Assembly: GCA_018662005.1 (NCBI GenBank)
Contig: JABJHA010000002.1
Coordinates: 124,001 to 188,000 of the forward strand
Direction of reading: 5' to 3'
Length of the DNA stretch: 64,000 bases
From: Rhodospirillaceae bacterium
GTDB lineage: Bacteria > Pseudomonadota > Alphaproteobacteria > Rhodospirillales > JABHCV01
Shown here: positions 1 through 7,913 of the stretch, in pieces
How the letters are laid out: each line of letters starts with the position of its first letter
How positions within the stretch are numbered: position 1 is the stretch's first letter
Translations under genes and position numbers: made by a program
Notes under the pieces: generated by a model
Seen by the model: the letters and a program-made list of their open reading frames with translations, nothing else
What the model was told of the DNA's origin: nothing
Database searches by the model: none

Positions 1-1
1 G

Positions 2-601
2 GGCGCAACCGGCCCTCATCAGCTCATCCCCTTTATGAAAGCCTTCAAGGACCAGTATCCCGAACCCCGGCTATCGCTTTTCCTTGATAACAGCGAAAAG
101 CTTCTGATTTCCCTGAAAGAACGCCATATCGATGTTGCCGTCCACTCAGCACCGCCGCGGGGCGAGGGTTTCGGAGTCATTCCCTTAAGCATCGATCCGG
201 TCGTCGTTTGCCTTGCCCCGGACCATCTTCTGGCAAAAAAGAAAGCGATCAAGCTGAATGACCTGATCGAGGAGACCCTGATTGTCAGAGAGAAGGCAAC
301 CTATATCCGTGGCTTGATTGACGACGCCTTGGCCAGGACCGGGCTGCAACCAGCAGACATTTTGGAAACTGACAGCTGGCAGGCGGTCCATGAACTTGTT
401 ATTGCCGGCCTTGGCGTCAGCCTGATGTCCGTTGCCGATGCCGGTTCGGATGACCGCATCGTGCGGGTGCCACTCAATGATCCGGCACTGGAAATCACCG
501 AATACCTGATCTTTGACCCCCAAAGGCGGCGTTTGAAAACGGTCAGGGCATTTCTTGACCTGGTCGAGAAAATAACCGGAGAACCCTGGTACACATTGTA
601 G
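2..601 (+). CDS. LysR-type transcriptional regulator, C-terminal part (cut by window start)
   Basis: The frame is open from the first bases of the window, so the N-terminal winged helix-turn-helix lies outside. About 199 residues remain and form the effector-binding domain of a LysR-type regulator: the opening stretch GPHQLIPFMKAFKDQYP, the segment ERHIDVAVHSAPP and a late segment VIAGLGVSLMSVADA are typical of the two lobes of this periplasmic-binding-like fold. An internal ATG at position 35 is not the real start, because the fold begins before it. The gene points toward the ferredoxin gene at 641 and is separated from it by 39 bases that hold a perfect palindrome. It may control that gene or the fdh operon, but the ligand cannot be told from the sequence. 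Confidence 0.85.
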   Translation, partial: GATGPHQLIPFMKAFKDQYPEPRLSLFLDNSEKLLISLKERHIDVAVHSAPPRGEGFGVIPLSIDPVVVCLAPDHLLAKKKAIKLNDLIEETLIVREKATYIRGLIDDALARTGLQPADILETDSWQAVHELVIAGLGVSLMSVADAGSDDRIVRVPLNDPALEITEYLIFDPQRRRLKTVRAFLDLVEKITGEPWYTL

Positions 602-609
602 TAGATTAG

Positions 610-626
610 TTTGTAATTATTACAAA
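610..626. promoter_or_regulatory. 17-bp perfect palindrome, possible operator
   Basis: TTTGTAAT and ATTACAAA form a perfect inverted repeat around one central T. It contains a T-N11-A core as seen in LysR-type binding sites. It sits between the LysR-type gene and the Shine-Dalgarno sequence (AAAAGGTG) of the ferredoxin gene. A role as operator is inference. Confidence 0.45.
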
Positions 627-640
627 AGGTGACGAGACTT

Positions 641-2701
641 ATGACCGGGGAAAACAACAAAATTCTTATCTGCGACTGTGACGCCAGTATGAGTCTGGAC
701 GCCAAGGCTCTTTCCAAGGCCCTTGATGACGCCCCGGTCTCCTCCCACACCAGTTTATGTCGGGCCCAGATTGAAAACCTGTCCAGGGAACTGGCGGGAG
801 ATACACCCGTTACTGTGGCCTGTACCCAGGAAGTGCCGGTATTCCTTGAAGCCATCGACGAGCAGGAAAAACCCCCGGCGGTGACGTTTGTAAATATCCG
901 CGAGCGCGCCGGCTGGTCCGGTGAAGGCAAGAAAGCAGGCCCAAAAATTGCTGCCCTGATCGCCGAAGCCGCCGTCCCGGTTAAACCGGCAATCAATCTG
1001 ACCCTTGAATCTAATGGATCCGTCTTGATCCTTGGGCGGGACGAAATGGCGCTAGGGGCGGCCATACGTCTGTCACAACGCCTTGATGTCACCCTGGTTT
1101 TTCAAAACACGACCAAGGAATCCGTCATGCCGCCAGCATTGATGGATTTTCCCGTGTTTTCGGGCGCCGTTGAGACCGCGAGCGGGCACCTGGGCAATTT
1201 CGAGATCGCTTTTTCAGCCCTCGCCCCCAGTCTGCCTTCATCAAAGGGCAACTACACATTTGGGCAACCGGGTTCGCCAAACCCGTTGAAGACCGATCTT
1301 ATTCTCGACCTGAGCGGGTCAGACCCCCTGTTCACCGGATCAGAGAAACGCGATGGTTATTTCAATCCGTCGACAAGCGATCCGGTCAGCATCGAACGCG
1401 CCTTGTTCGATCTTGCCGATATGGTCGGAGAATTCGAGAAACCCCGTTATGTGGACTATGACGGCGCCATCTGCGCCCATGGTCGCAATGGTATTCCCGG
1501 CTGCACCCTGTGCGTTGATCTGTGCCCGACCGGCGCCATTACATCAGCCGATGAGCGCGTCGCCATAGACCCCTATATCTGCGCTGGCTGTGGAAGTTGC
1601 GCCGGGTCCTGCCCGACCGGTGCTATCGAGTACGCCATGCCGGGTGGCGTTGATACCCTGGCGCGTCTGCGCACGTTGCTGGCAACGTATCTTAAAGCCG
1701 GAGGCAAGAATCCTGTCCTTATGATTCATGACCGGACATTCGGTGATGAAATGATCGCCACAATAGCCCGTTCCGGCAAAGGACTACCGGCAGGAGTTTT
1801 GCCTTTCCTGCTGAACGAGGTCACCCAGGCCGGAATTGATACCCTGCTTGCCGGCATCGCTTACGGGGCATCTCAAATTCTGGTTATGACGCCACCCCAC
1901 AAGCAGGACGAACAGGATGGCCTGAACCAGCAGCTCGCCACATCCAACGCTATTTTAAAGGGCCTGGGTTACGGGGAGGATCGCCTGTCCCTGATTGATC
2001 AGGCCGATCCCGAAAGTGTCGAAGCCCGCTTATATGCCCTGAGCCCGCCCGCATCCGTTGGCGCTGCAACCTTTATGGCACTGGGTAACAAGCGCCAGCG
2101 CCTGAACCAAATTCTCGAAAGTCTGCACGGCCAAGCGCCCGCCCCCGTTGATGTGATCGAACTGGAACAAGGCGCGCCATTCGGGGCCGTCGTTATTAAC
2201 ACCGAAGGCTGTACCCTTTGCCTGTCATGCGTTAACGCCTGCCCGGCAAAAGCCCTTAGAGACAACCCGGACGCACCGGAGCTGAAGTTCCAGGAAAGCA
2301 ATTGCATTCAGTGCGGATTGTGCAAAACCACCTGCCCTGAAAATGTCATCAGCCTGAACCCGCACATCGACTTCACGACGCTGAACGCCCAGGCGATAAT
2401 CTTAAAGAAGGAAGAGCCCTTTGAGTGTATCCGTTGCAGCAAGCCGTTCGGGGTCAGCTCGACGATTGAGAAGATGATCGAGAAAATGCGTGGCCACAGC
2501 ATGTTCCAGGACCCCAAATCCCTGGACCGGTTACGCATGTGTGACGACTGCCGGGTCATCGATATGGCCGAAGGGGAAGAGCACCCCTGGGCATCAAAAC
2601 AACGTGGCACGAAAACCACGGAGGATTATCTGAAAGAGCGCGAAGACCTGCGCCAGCAAGCCGCCGAAGCGATGGAAAATGACAGCCCTGATGATGATTA
2701 A
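641..2701 (+). CDS. large ferredoxin-like protein with four [4Fe-4S] motifs
   Basis: A 686-residue soluble protein likely moving electrons to or from the formate dehydrogenase system encoded opposite. Two CxxCxxCxxxCP motifs lie near residues 288-325 (GCTLCVDLCPTG and CAGCGSCAGSCPTG) and two more near 523-566 (GCTLCLSCVNACP and CIQCGLCKTTCP). Two extra CxxC pairs follow near residues 598 and 633 (ECIRC, MCDDC) and could bind another metal. No signal peptide or membrane segment is visible. The start at ATG 641 is preferred over the GTG at 629 because AAAAGGTG lies just upstream of 641. Large 4Fe-4S proteins of this kind are known beside respiratory fdh operons in proteobacteria. The gene ends in a 4-base convergent overlap with mobB. 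Confidence 0.8.
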   Translation: MTGENNKILICDCDASMSLDAKALSKALDDAPVSSHTSLCRAQIENLSRELAGDTPVTVACTQEVPVFLEAIDEQEKPPAVTFVNIRERAGWSGEGKKAGPKIAALIAEAAVPVKPAINLTLESNGSVLILGRDEMALGAAIRLSQRLDVTLVFQNTTKESVMPPALMDFPVFSGAVETASGHLGNFEIAFSALAPSLPSSKGNYTFGQPGSPNPLKTDLILDLSGSDPLFTGSEKRDGYFNPSTSDPVSIERALFDLADMVGEFEKPRYVDYDGAICAHGRNGIPGCTLCVDLCPTGAITSADERVAIDPYICAGCGSCAGSCPTGAIEYAMPGGVDTLARLRTLLATYLKAGGKNPVLMIHDRTFGDEMIATIARSGKGLPAGVLPFLLNEVTQAGIDTLLAGIAYGASQILVMTPPHKQDEQDGLNQQLATSNAILKGLGYGEDRLSLIDQADPESVEARLYALSPPASVGAATFMALGNKRQRLNQILESLHGQAPAPVDVIELEQGAPFGAVVINTEGCTLCLSCVNACPAKALRDNPDAPELKFQESNCIQCGLCKTTCPENVISLNPHIDFTTLNAQAIILKKEEPFECIRCSKPFGVSSTIEKMIEKMRGHSMFQDPKSLDRLRMCDDCRVIDMAEGEEHPWASKQRGTKTTEDYLKEREDLRQQAAEAMENDSPDDD

Positions 2702-3201
2702 GCTTTTTCCAGCTTGTTAAATGACAAAATAAAATCGGCGACGGCGCTGACATCATTCAAATCAATCAACGGCACACTTAAGCCCTCAATCGGGCCGTCA
2801 CTGGCAACGGCAATAATTTTATCGTCACCGGGGGCCAGTAATTCCTGTTCGTGATCGTGGCGGAAAACTTCCAGCTTGGCATGACTTTCGCGCTTGAAAC
2901 CTTCGATCAGCAACAAATCGACCGGTTCCAGTTTTTCAATGAGCTCCCCCAGCGTTGGTTCGGGGGCATCGCGCAGTTCACGGATAAGCGACCAGCGCCC
3001 GGCAGAGGCAACCATCACTTGCTTGGCGCCGGACTTGCGATGGCGGTATGAATCCTTGCCCGGTTTATCGACTTCAACATTGTGATGAGTATGTTTGATG
3101 GTCGAAACCCCGACCCCCCGGGCCGTTAATTCGGGGATCAGCTTAACCAGTAATTCTGTCTTGCCGCTGCCGCTCATGCCGACGATGCCAAAAATTTTCA
3201 T
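2698..3201 (-). CDS. mobB: molybdopterin-guanine dinucleotide biosynthesis protein MobB
   Basis: A 167-residue P-loop GTPase of the MobB family that assists MobA in attaching GMP to molybdopterin, giving the bis-MGD cofactor that FdhA needs. The N-terminus carries the Walker A motif GMSGSGKTEL (about residues 8-17), followed by the family segment STIKHTHH and the later LLLIEGFKRE. Length and motif order fit MobB proteins. It is the last gene of the minus-strand fdh run and its start directly abuts the stop of the MurD-like gene, so the two are almost certainly co-translated. No mobA is present in the window. Confidence 0.9.
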   Translation of the reverse strand: MKIFGIVGMSGSGKTELLVKLIPELTARGVGVSTIKHTHHNVEVDKPGKDSYRHRKSGAKQVMVASAGRWSLIRELRDAPEPTLGELIEKLEPVDLLLIEGFKRESHAKLEVFRHDHEQELLAPGDDKIIAVASDGPIEGLSVPLIDLNDVSAVADFILSFNKLEKA

Positions 3202-4530
3202 TTATTCCTCATCGTCTCTTATCCCGGGCAAGGCCTCGACCAATGAACAGAATGCGTCACCATCACCTGAACCGCAACCGGGTGCGAAAATAACCACATC
3301 CCACGCCCCTCCCTGTGCGGCTTGCACGGCTTTCTCTAAATTATCACACGGCCGGGTCCGAATGCTTCCCTCTAGGGCTTCGGCCAGATCCTTACCGGCC
3401 TGACCGAAAAGATAAGCTCCTTTGATGCGATCGGAAACTGCTTTAAGACCATCTATTGACCCGCCAATTTGATCACCACCGCCGATCCAGCAAATATCAT
3501 CATAACCCTGGAAACTGCTGGCCACGCAATCAAGGGATGTTGAGGCGGCATCGTTGATATAAAGAACGCCGTCAATTTTCCCGATCTCCTCGCGATGATC
3601 AACAAGGCCCGGAAAACTCTGAATGGCCGCCATCGCCGCGTGCGGCTCAACACCAAGGGCACGCACGGTGGCAAAGGCCGCGACCACGTTCGCCTGGGCA
3701 TGGGGTCCCGCGAATTGTCGGATCGATGATAAATCCATCACCACCACCGGCTCACCACCATCGAAACTGTCATAGAGCGCTCCATCCTGAACAAAGGCGC
3801 CACCCTTAATCACTTGTTTTGTTGAAATGGGGAACACCCGTTGTTCAGCGGCTTTCGATAATTTCTTAAAAATCGCCTGCGATGCTTTATCGTCAATACT
3901 GATGATGGCGGCCCGCGGTTCGGTCTGGCGATGAAAAATCTGCAAGGCTTCGGCACGCTTCATTGCGCTATCCATGTTCAACAGCACCGCAACATCGAAC
4001 GTGATGGAAACCGTATGGGCGACCCTGAAAGGCGTCATCTCGGCAACATAAACCCCTTCGACCCCAAGCGGATCGGTGTTCAAGGCGGACGTGCCGGACA
4101 ATCCCGCCATTTCCCCTTCACGGCCTGTAACCTGCAACAGGTAGGTGACAATCGCCGCCGTTAAGGATTTGCCGTAAGCACCCGATATTCCAACATAAGC
4201 CGCCTCGCGCTGGGTTCGCGCCAAAAGCTCGACATCGCAAATGACTTCCACATTCTGCTCAAGAGCCCGGGCTGCAAGATCTTTAGCCGCCGGATCGGTT
4301 TCCCATGCATGGGCGGAAACCACCAGCGTCGTGAACTGCCGAAGATCGTCTGCTGTGAAATCTTTAGTCGTGATGCCGCCTCCAGCGGCGTGTGCCCGAT
4401 TATCCGGGTCGCTATCCCACGTCGAAAGTTCGGCCTGTCCCGCGTGCAGGGCGCGGGCAGTATAAAGCCCGGCCTCATCAAGACCGTACAAGGCTACGGG
4501 GTAGCCGGCAAAAGGGAAGACATCTATCAA
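3202..4530 (-). CDS. MurD-like Mur ligase paralogue in the fdh operon
   Basis: A 442-residue protein with the length and domain order of MurD (UDP-MurNAc-L-Ala:D-Glu ligase): an N-terminal Rossmann domain (PVALYGLDEAGLYTARAL), a central ATPase with P-loop GISGAYGKS at residues 114-122, a GPHAQAN segment near 275-281, and a C-terminal domain with FPGLVDHREE and INDAAST near 306-331. It departs from true MurD at key places: the usual GTNGKST is AYGKSL, the usual NDSKATN is NDAASTS so the lysine is lost, and the region after LLN lacks the DHxDR motif. It lies between an HdrD/DsrK-like gene and mobB with no spacing, far from any dcw cell-wall gene. It probably ligates an amino acid or similar group to something other than UDP-muramyl peptide, perhaps a cofactor. 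The fold is secure; the substrate is unknown. Confidence 0.75.
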   Translation of the reverse strand: MIDVFPFAGYPVALYGLDEAGLYTARALHAGQAELSTWDSDPDNRAHAAGGGITTKDFTADDLRQFTTLVVSAHAWETDPAAKDLAARALEQNVEVICDVELLARTQREAAYVGISGAYGKSLTAAIVTYLLQVTGREGEMAGLSGTSALNTDPLGVEGVYVAEMTPFRVAHTVSITFDVAVLLNMDSAMKRAEALQIFHRQTEPRAAIISIDDKASQAIFKKLSKAAEQRVFPISTKQVIKGGAFVQDGALYDSFDGGEPVVVMDLSSIRQFAGPHAQANVVAAFATVRALGVEPHAAMAAIQSFPGLVDHREEIGKIDGVLYINDAASTSLDCVASSFQGYDDICWIGGGDQIGGSIDGLKAVSDRIKGAYLFGQAGKDLAEALEGSIRTRPCDNLEKAVQAAQGGAWDVVIFAPGCGSGDGDAFCSLVEALPGIRDDEE

Positions 4531-4533
4531 GAG

Positions 4534-5790
4534 TTAGTCATCGAGGTATTCGGCCACCAGTTCAGTGAGTCCCAGAACGGGAAGGTCCATCCCGAATTCG
4601 TCGATGGCCTCTTCCAGAACATTTCGGCAATTACCACAGGCCGTAACCAGCGCTTCGGGGCCCACCGCATCAAGTTGCTTCTTCTTGGCCCCAAATGATT
4701 TAATCCGCAATTCTTCGGCTCTTGAATTGGAACTGACGCCACCACCGCCGCCGCAACAAATATTGGCGACGCCATAATTTTCCATCTCGATGAAATTGTC
4801 ACTTACCATATGCAGAAGGTTTCTCGGTTCATCAACGATACCGCCCCGGCGGACGATTTGGCATGGATCATGGAAAGTGACCCGGCGTTGATCAAGCTCG
4901 CTTTTGGTTTTGATCCGGCCTTCACGGACAAGTTGGTCGAGCAACTCGAGAATATGAATAACTTCAAAATCATAATTCTTGCCGACAAGATTAGGGCCTT
5001 CCCAATTCAGCGCCGAATAGGCATGGCCACATTCCGGACTGACAACGTATTTGACCTGCAGTTTTTCAGCCGCATCAACGATACGCTGGACCAATGTTCT
5101 GGCGATTTCCTTGTCGCCCATCTGGATACCGACATTTGTTGCCTCATAAGCTTCCGTCGATATGGTCCAGGTCACACCGGCCTGTTTGAAAATGCGCGCC
5201 AGTGCACCGATCACTTCATAGAAGTTCAGAACTTCCATCGCTGACAGGATAATCATGTAGTCAACGCCGACCTTATTAAGTTCGATAGGGATGCCAACTT
5301 CTTCGGCTTGTTCGCCGACAATCTTGGCCATGATTTCAGGTTTAATACCAAGTGGGCGGCCAATTTCCAGCACCCGCTTGGCGGCTGCGTTCAGGCCTTC
5401 AGGCACCAGCCCTGCGGCGACCATCGCTTCACGGGATTTGCGCACAAGACCCGCAATGTCGATGCCCATAGGACAAACAATGGTGCAACGCCCACACAAG
5501 GTGCATGAATCATAAATCAGCTCTTCCCACTCTTTAAGCATATCTTCGTCGACTTCATCAGGAACCAGGCCAAACATCTTCTTGATGCCTGAAAGCGGAG
5601 CTTTATGGCGTTTGTAAACACGCCGCATGGGTTCCAGCTTCCATACCGGTGTGTAGCGCACATCGCCGGTCGTCTCATAAAAATGACAAGCCTGGGCACA
5701 CTGGCCACAATGAACACAAGAATCCAGATAGGCCGCGGCAGAGGCATCAATATTATTGACGAAAGTTTCGATAGCGGCTGAAACACTCAT
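4534..5790 (-). CDS. HdrD/DsrK-like Fe-S protein with CCG domain
   Basis: A 418-residue soluble iron-sulfur protein. Two classical [4Fe-4S] motifs lie at the N-terminus (CVHCGQCAQACHF near residues 26-38, CTLCGRCTIVCP near 96-107). The C-terminal half holds a CCG domain like that of heterodisulfide reductase HdrB/HdrD: DPC, then CC after 34 residues, then CGNC after 38 more. An upstream SPECGHAY segment looks like a degenerate first CCG repeat. Such modules bind a noncubane cluster that handles disulfide or thiol chemistry or passes electrons. The start codon overlaps the stop of the NarI/DsrM-like gene (ATGA), so the two probably form a membrane complex resembling DsrMK. Linkage to fdh suggests electron exchange with formate oxidation, which is inference. 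Confidence 0.85.
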   Translation of the reverse strand: MSVSAAIETFVNNIDASAAAYLDSCVHCGQCAQACHFYETTGDVRYTPVWKLEPMRRVYKRHKAPLSGIKKMFGLVPDEVDEDMLKEWEELIYDSCTLCGRCTIVCPMGIDIAGLVRKSREAMVAAGLVPEGLNAAAKRVLEIGRPLGIKPEIMAKIVGEQAEEVGIPIELNKVGVDYMIILSAMEVLNFYEVIGALARIFKQAGVTWTISTEAYEATNVGIQMGDKEIARTLVQRIVDAAEKLQVKYVVSPECGHAYSALNWEGPNLVGKNYDFEVIHILELLDQLVREGRIKTKSELDQRRVTFHDPCQIVRRGGIVDEPRNLLHMVSDNFIEMENYGVANICCGGGGGVSSNSRAEELRIKSFGAKKKQLDAVGPEALVTACGNCRNVLEEAIDEFGMDLPVLGLTELVAEYLDD

Positions 5791-6431
5791 GGCACGACTC
5801 CCCGGCGACCAAAGAAGGCGCCTGTATAGCCACGACTGAAGACAAAGGTAACCGCGTGCATCAGGCGGCTAAACGGGAAGTATATAAGCCAGATTTCGAC
5901 GCTCAGCATGTGAAGGGCGCGCAAACTGTCGTGACTTTCATCCAATGCAAGGCAGCCGGTCAACATGGCAAGGAACGTCAACCATGATGCAATATGATCA
6001 TCGGCATCGGAAATTTGAATCATCACCGGATCCGAGATGCGCCTGATCCACAGCAGGATCAAACCGGCAAAAGCAATTTCGGCGCTCAGGATAAAGCCCC
6101 AGCGCGGCATCGTCACCCAATCGAAGCCAACGACATTTTCTTTCAGGAACAACACATGTGGGGCCGCATAAATCAACAAGGCGAAAAGTCCCAGATGGAA
6201 CATATAGCCCGCGACCAGGTGATAGCGGGTACGGAAAGAAAAACCACCGTGGGGGACAAAGTGGAGGAATTGCCCCTTGATCGCACCCATCAGGGCCGAC
6301 GCACGAGGAATTGAAATATCCGGTTTACGGCCAAACCGGATGATACCGATAATCCGCCACAGGGCACCGAGGACAAAAACGCTTGATGCCAACACCCACA
6401 GCGGACCTTCTGTAATTTCAAGAAATGTCAT
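5787..6431 (-). CDS. NarI/DsrM-like cytochrome b membrane protein
   Basis: A 214-residue integral membrane protein with about five hydrophobic segments. Histidines suited to bind heme b stand in or near the membrane parts (FLHFVPHGGF, YHLVAGYMFHLGLF, RALHMLSVEIW, RLMHAV). This pattern is that of the NarI/DsrM family, which exchanges electrons with the quinone pool. It overlaps the following HdrD/DsrK-like gene by four bases and follows the formate dehydrogenase cytochrome subunit by 41 bases. Together with its neighbour it would be a second membrane module beside FdhABC. A Shine-Dalgarno-like AAGGACGAGG lies upstream of the ATG. Confidence 0.8.
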   Translation of the reverse strand: MTFLEITEGPLWVLASSVFVLGALWRIIGIIRFGRKPDISIPRASALMGAIKGQFLHFVPHGGFSFRTRYHLVAGYMFHLGLFALLIYAAPHVLFLKENVVGFDWVTMPRWGFILSAEIAFAGLILLWIRRISDPVMIQISDADDHIASWLTFLAMLTGCLALDESHDSLRALHMLSVEIWLIYFPFSRLMHAVTFVFSRGYTGAFFGRRGVVP

Positions 6432-6472
6432 TCGCCTCGTCCTTCTTTTCGTGACCGTTTTAATTTATGCGA

Positions 6473-7546
6473 TCATTCCGCTGGCATGTTGTCTGGTTGA
6501 CCAGCCTGCACGGCGCCTTCTACAACGTCCTCGCCTTCAGCCATCGCCTCTTCGGCCCACCAGCCGTGATGTTCCTGGGCCCACTTTTCATCGACATAAC
6601 CTTGTGTCATGCCTTCAAGCGCCCCTTCAACACCGATGGTGCCCAGATAGATATGAACAAGCGAGACGGCGATTAGAATAACCGCAGACCCGCCATGTAT
6701 CAGGTGCGCCAGTTGCAACTGCTGGACGCGCTCCGCCAGCCACGGGAAATCGAGCAATAAGCCTGAACCCGAAACCGCCAGCCCGGCAAAGAACAGCAAC
6801 CAGTACCAGAATTTTTCGCCCAGATTGTATTTCCAGCTTGGCGGATGCCCCTTGGAGAAGAAGCCGCCCTGCATCACCCAGGTCAAATCACCCTTCTGCC
6901 AGATATTATCCTTCAAATAGACGCCAAGCATGATGACCAGGGCGACAATAAAAAGTGGGCCCAGCAGGTTATGGGCTTGCATCGAGGCGCTGGCGACGGC
7001 TGACCAGGCGTCTTTGCCGATGATCGGCGAAATCACATAACGCCCGAACATCACAAACAGGCCACTGAAACCAAGCAGAATAAACAGGCTGGCAATAAAC
7101 CAGTGTATCCATCGTTCCGGTTGCGAGAACCGGGGAACCGCCCTGCCCGTTCGCCCACCCGTCATCTTGATGCGGCCATGAACAAGGAAGAACACGATAA
7201 CAAAAACCAGGGACACAAGGATTAATAGACCGCCCCAGTAGGAAAGTGGGCCATTTCTTAATGACCGCCACTCTTCCCCCGGCGTCTGAATAAGAACCTG
7301 CATCCCGCCCGGGGTGCCCGAAAGGTCAAAAGGCTGGCCACGACGCAGCTGGCGCCAGAAATCAGAATCGCTCTGATTGCCCAGGGTTTTTCCCGGAACA
7401 TTGCCACTCGTTTGCGCATAAGCCTGGGACTTAAGATCAAAAGACCCGGTCATTCCAGCGGCAAACACCCAGACAAACAACATCATGAAACACGCCATCA
7501 CGGTCAGGCGTTTGAAGGGCAGTCTTTTTTTCATCGACTTATTCAT
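6473..7546 (-). CDS. fdhC: formate dehydrogenase cytochrome b subunit (gamma)
   Basis: A 357-residue membrane subunit that anchors FdhAB on the periplasmic face and passes electrons to quinone. The first 40 residues look like a cleaved signal ending near SQAYAQ, followed by a periplasmic stretch and then a four-helix cytochrome b561-type core. Candidate heme ligands lie in RWIHWFIASL, QAHNLLGPLF and AHLIHGGSAV...SLVHIYLG. The C-terminal tail is acidic and soluble. It starts two bases after the stop of the small lipoprotein gene, within the fdh operon. Symbols for this subunit differ between species (fdhC, fdoI, fdnI). Confidence 0.9.
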   Translation of the reverse strand: MNKSMKKRLPFKRLTVMACFMMLFVWVFAAGMTGSFDLKSQAYAQTSGNVPGKTLGNQSDSDFWRQLRRGQPFDLSGTPGGMQVLIQTPGEEWRSLRNGPLSYWGGLLILVSLVFVIVFFLVHGRIKMTGGRTGRAVPRFSQPERWIHWFIASLFILLGFSGLFVMFGRYVISPIIGKDAWSAVASASMQAHNLLGPLFIVALVIMLGVYLKDNIWQKGDLTWVMQGGFFSKGHPPSWKYNLGEKFWYWLLFFAGLAVSGSGLLLDFPWLAERVQQLQLAHLIHGGSAVILIAVSLVHIYLGTIGVEGALEGMTQGYVDEKWAQEHHGWWAEEAMAEGEDVVEGAVQAGQPDNMPAE

Positions 7547-7548
7547 GG

Positions 7549-7854
7549 CTATTGTCTTCCCGACTGAGACCAGGCCCTGATACGCATGGATTGCAATTTC
7601 GCCCTGTTGATAGAAGCAGAGCCGGATATTTTCGCCCCACCAACCGGTCTGGAAGAGCCGGACTGATGAACCATACGGTTACGTAAACTGGCCAACTGAT
7701 TTCGGCTTAAGGTTTTGTCCGGATTTGATCCAAGAAATTTACCCGCTTGTAGGCTTAGCAAGCGTCCTTGTTCCTCATCGCGGCAAGCGCCAAGGGATAC
7801 GGCGATCAATGTCACCATTCCCAAGAACAGCACACGCTTATGCAAATCGGCCAT
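7549..7854 (-). CDS. small lipoprotein of the fdh operon, unknown function
   Basis: A 101-residue protein starting MADLHKRVLFLGMVTLIAVSLGAC. The hydrophobic stretch followed by LGAC is a type II signal peptide with lipobox, so the mature protein (about 79 residues, starting at Cys23) should be lipid-anchored in the periplasm. The open frame extends further upstream, but AAAGGAGCG lies just before the ATG at 7854 and the lipobox makes sense only from there. The mature part is basic, rich in Ser, Arg and Gln, and shows no known domain. It sits between fdhB and fdhC, so it may assist assembly or stability of the periplasmic enzyme. Confidence 0.7.
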   Translation of the reverse strand: MADLHKRVLFLGMVTLIAVSLGACRDEEQGRLLSLQAGKFLGSNPDKTLSRNQLASLRNRMVHQSGSSRPVGGAKISGSASINRAKLQSMRIRAWSQSGRQ

Positions 7855-7913
7855 ACTACAGTCGCTCCTTTGAGAAGGTGTCTGCCCCGTTCGTGCGAGG
7901 CAGACTTGCCTGC

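Noticed and set aside
301-1092. A 263-codon open frame on the minus strand
   Set aside because: It spans the end of the LysR-type gene and the start of the ferredoxin gene on the other strand and has no domain.
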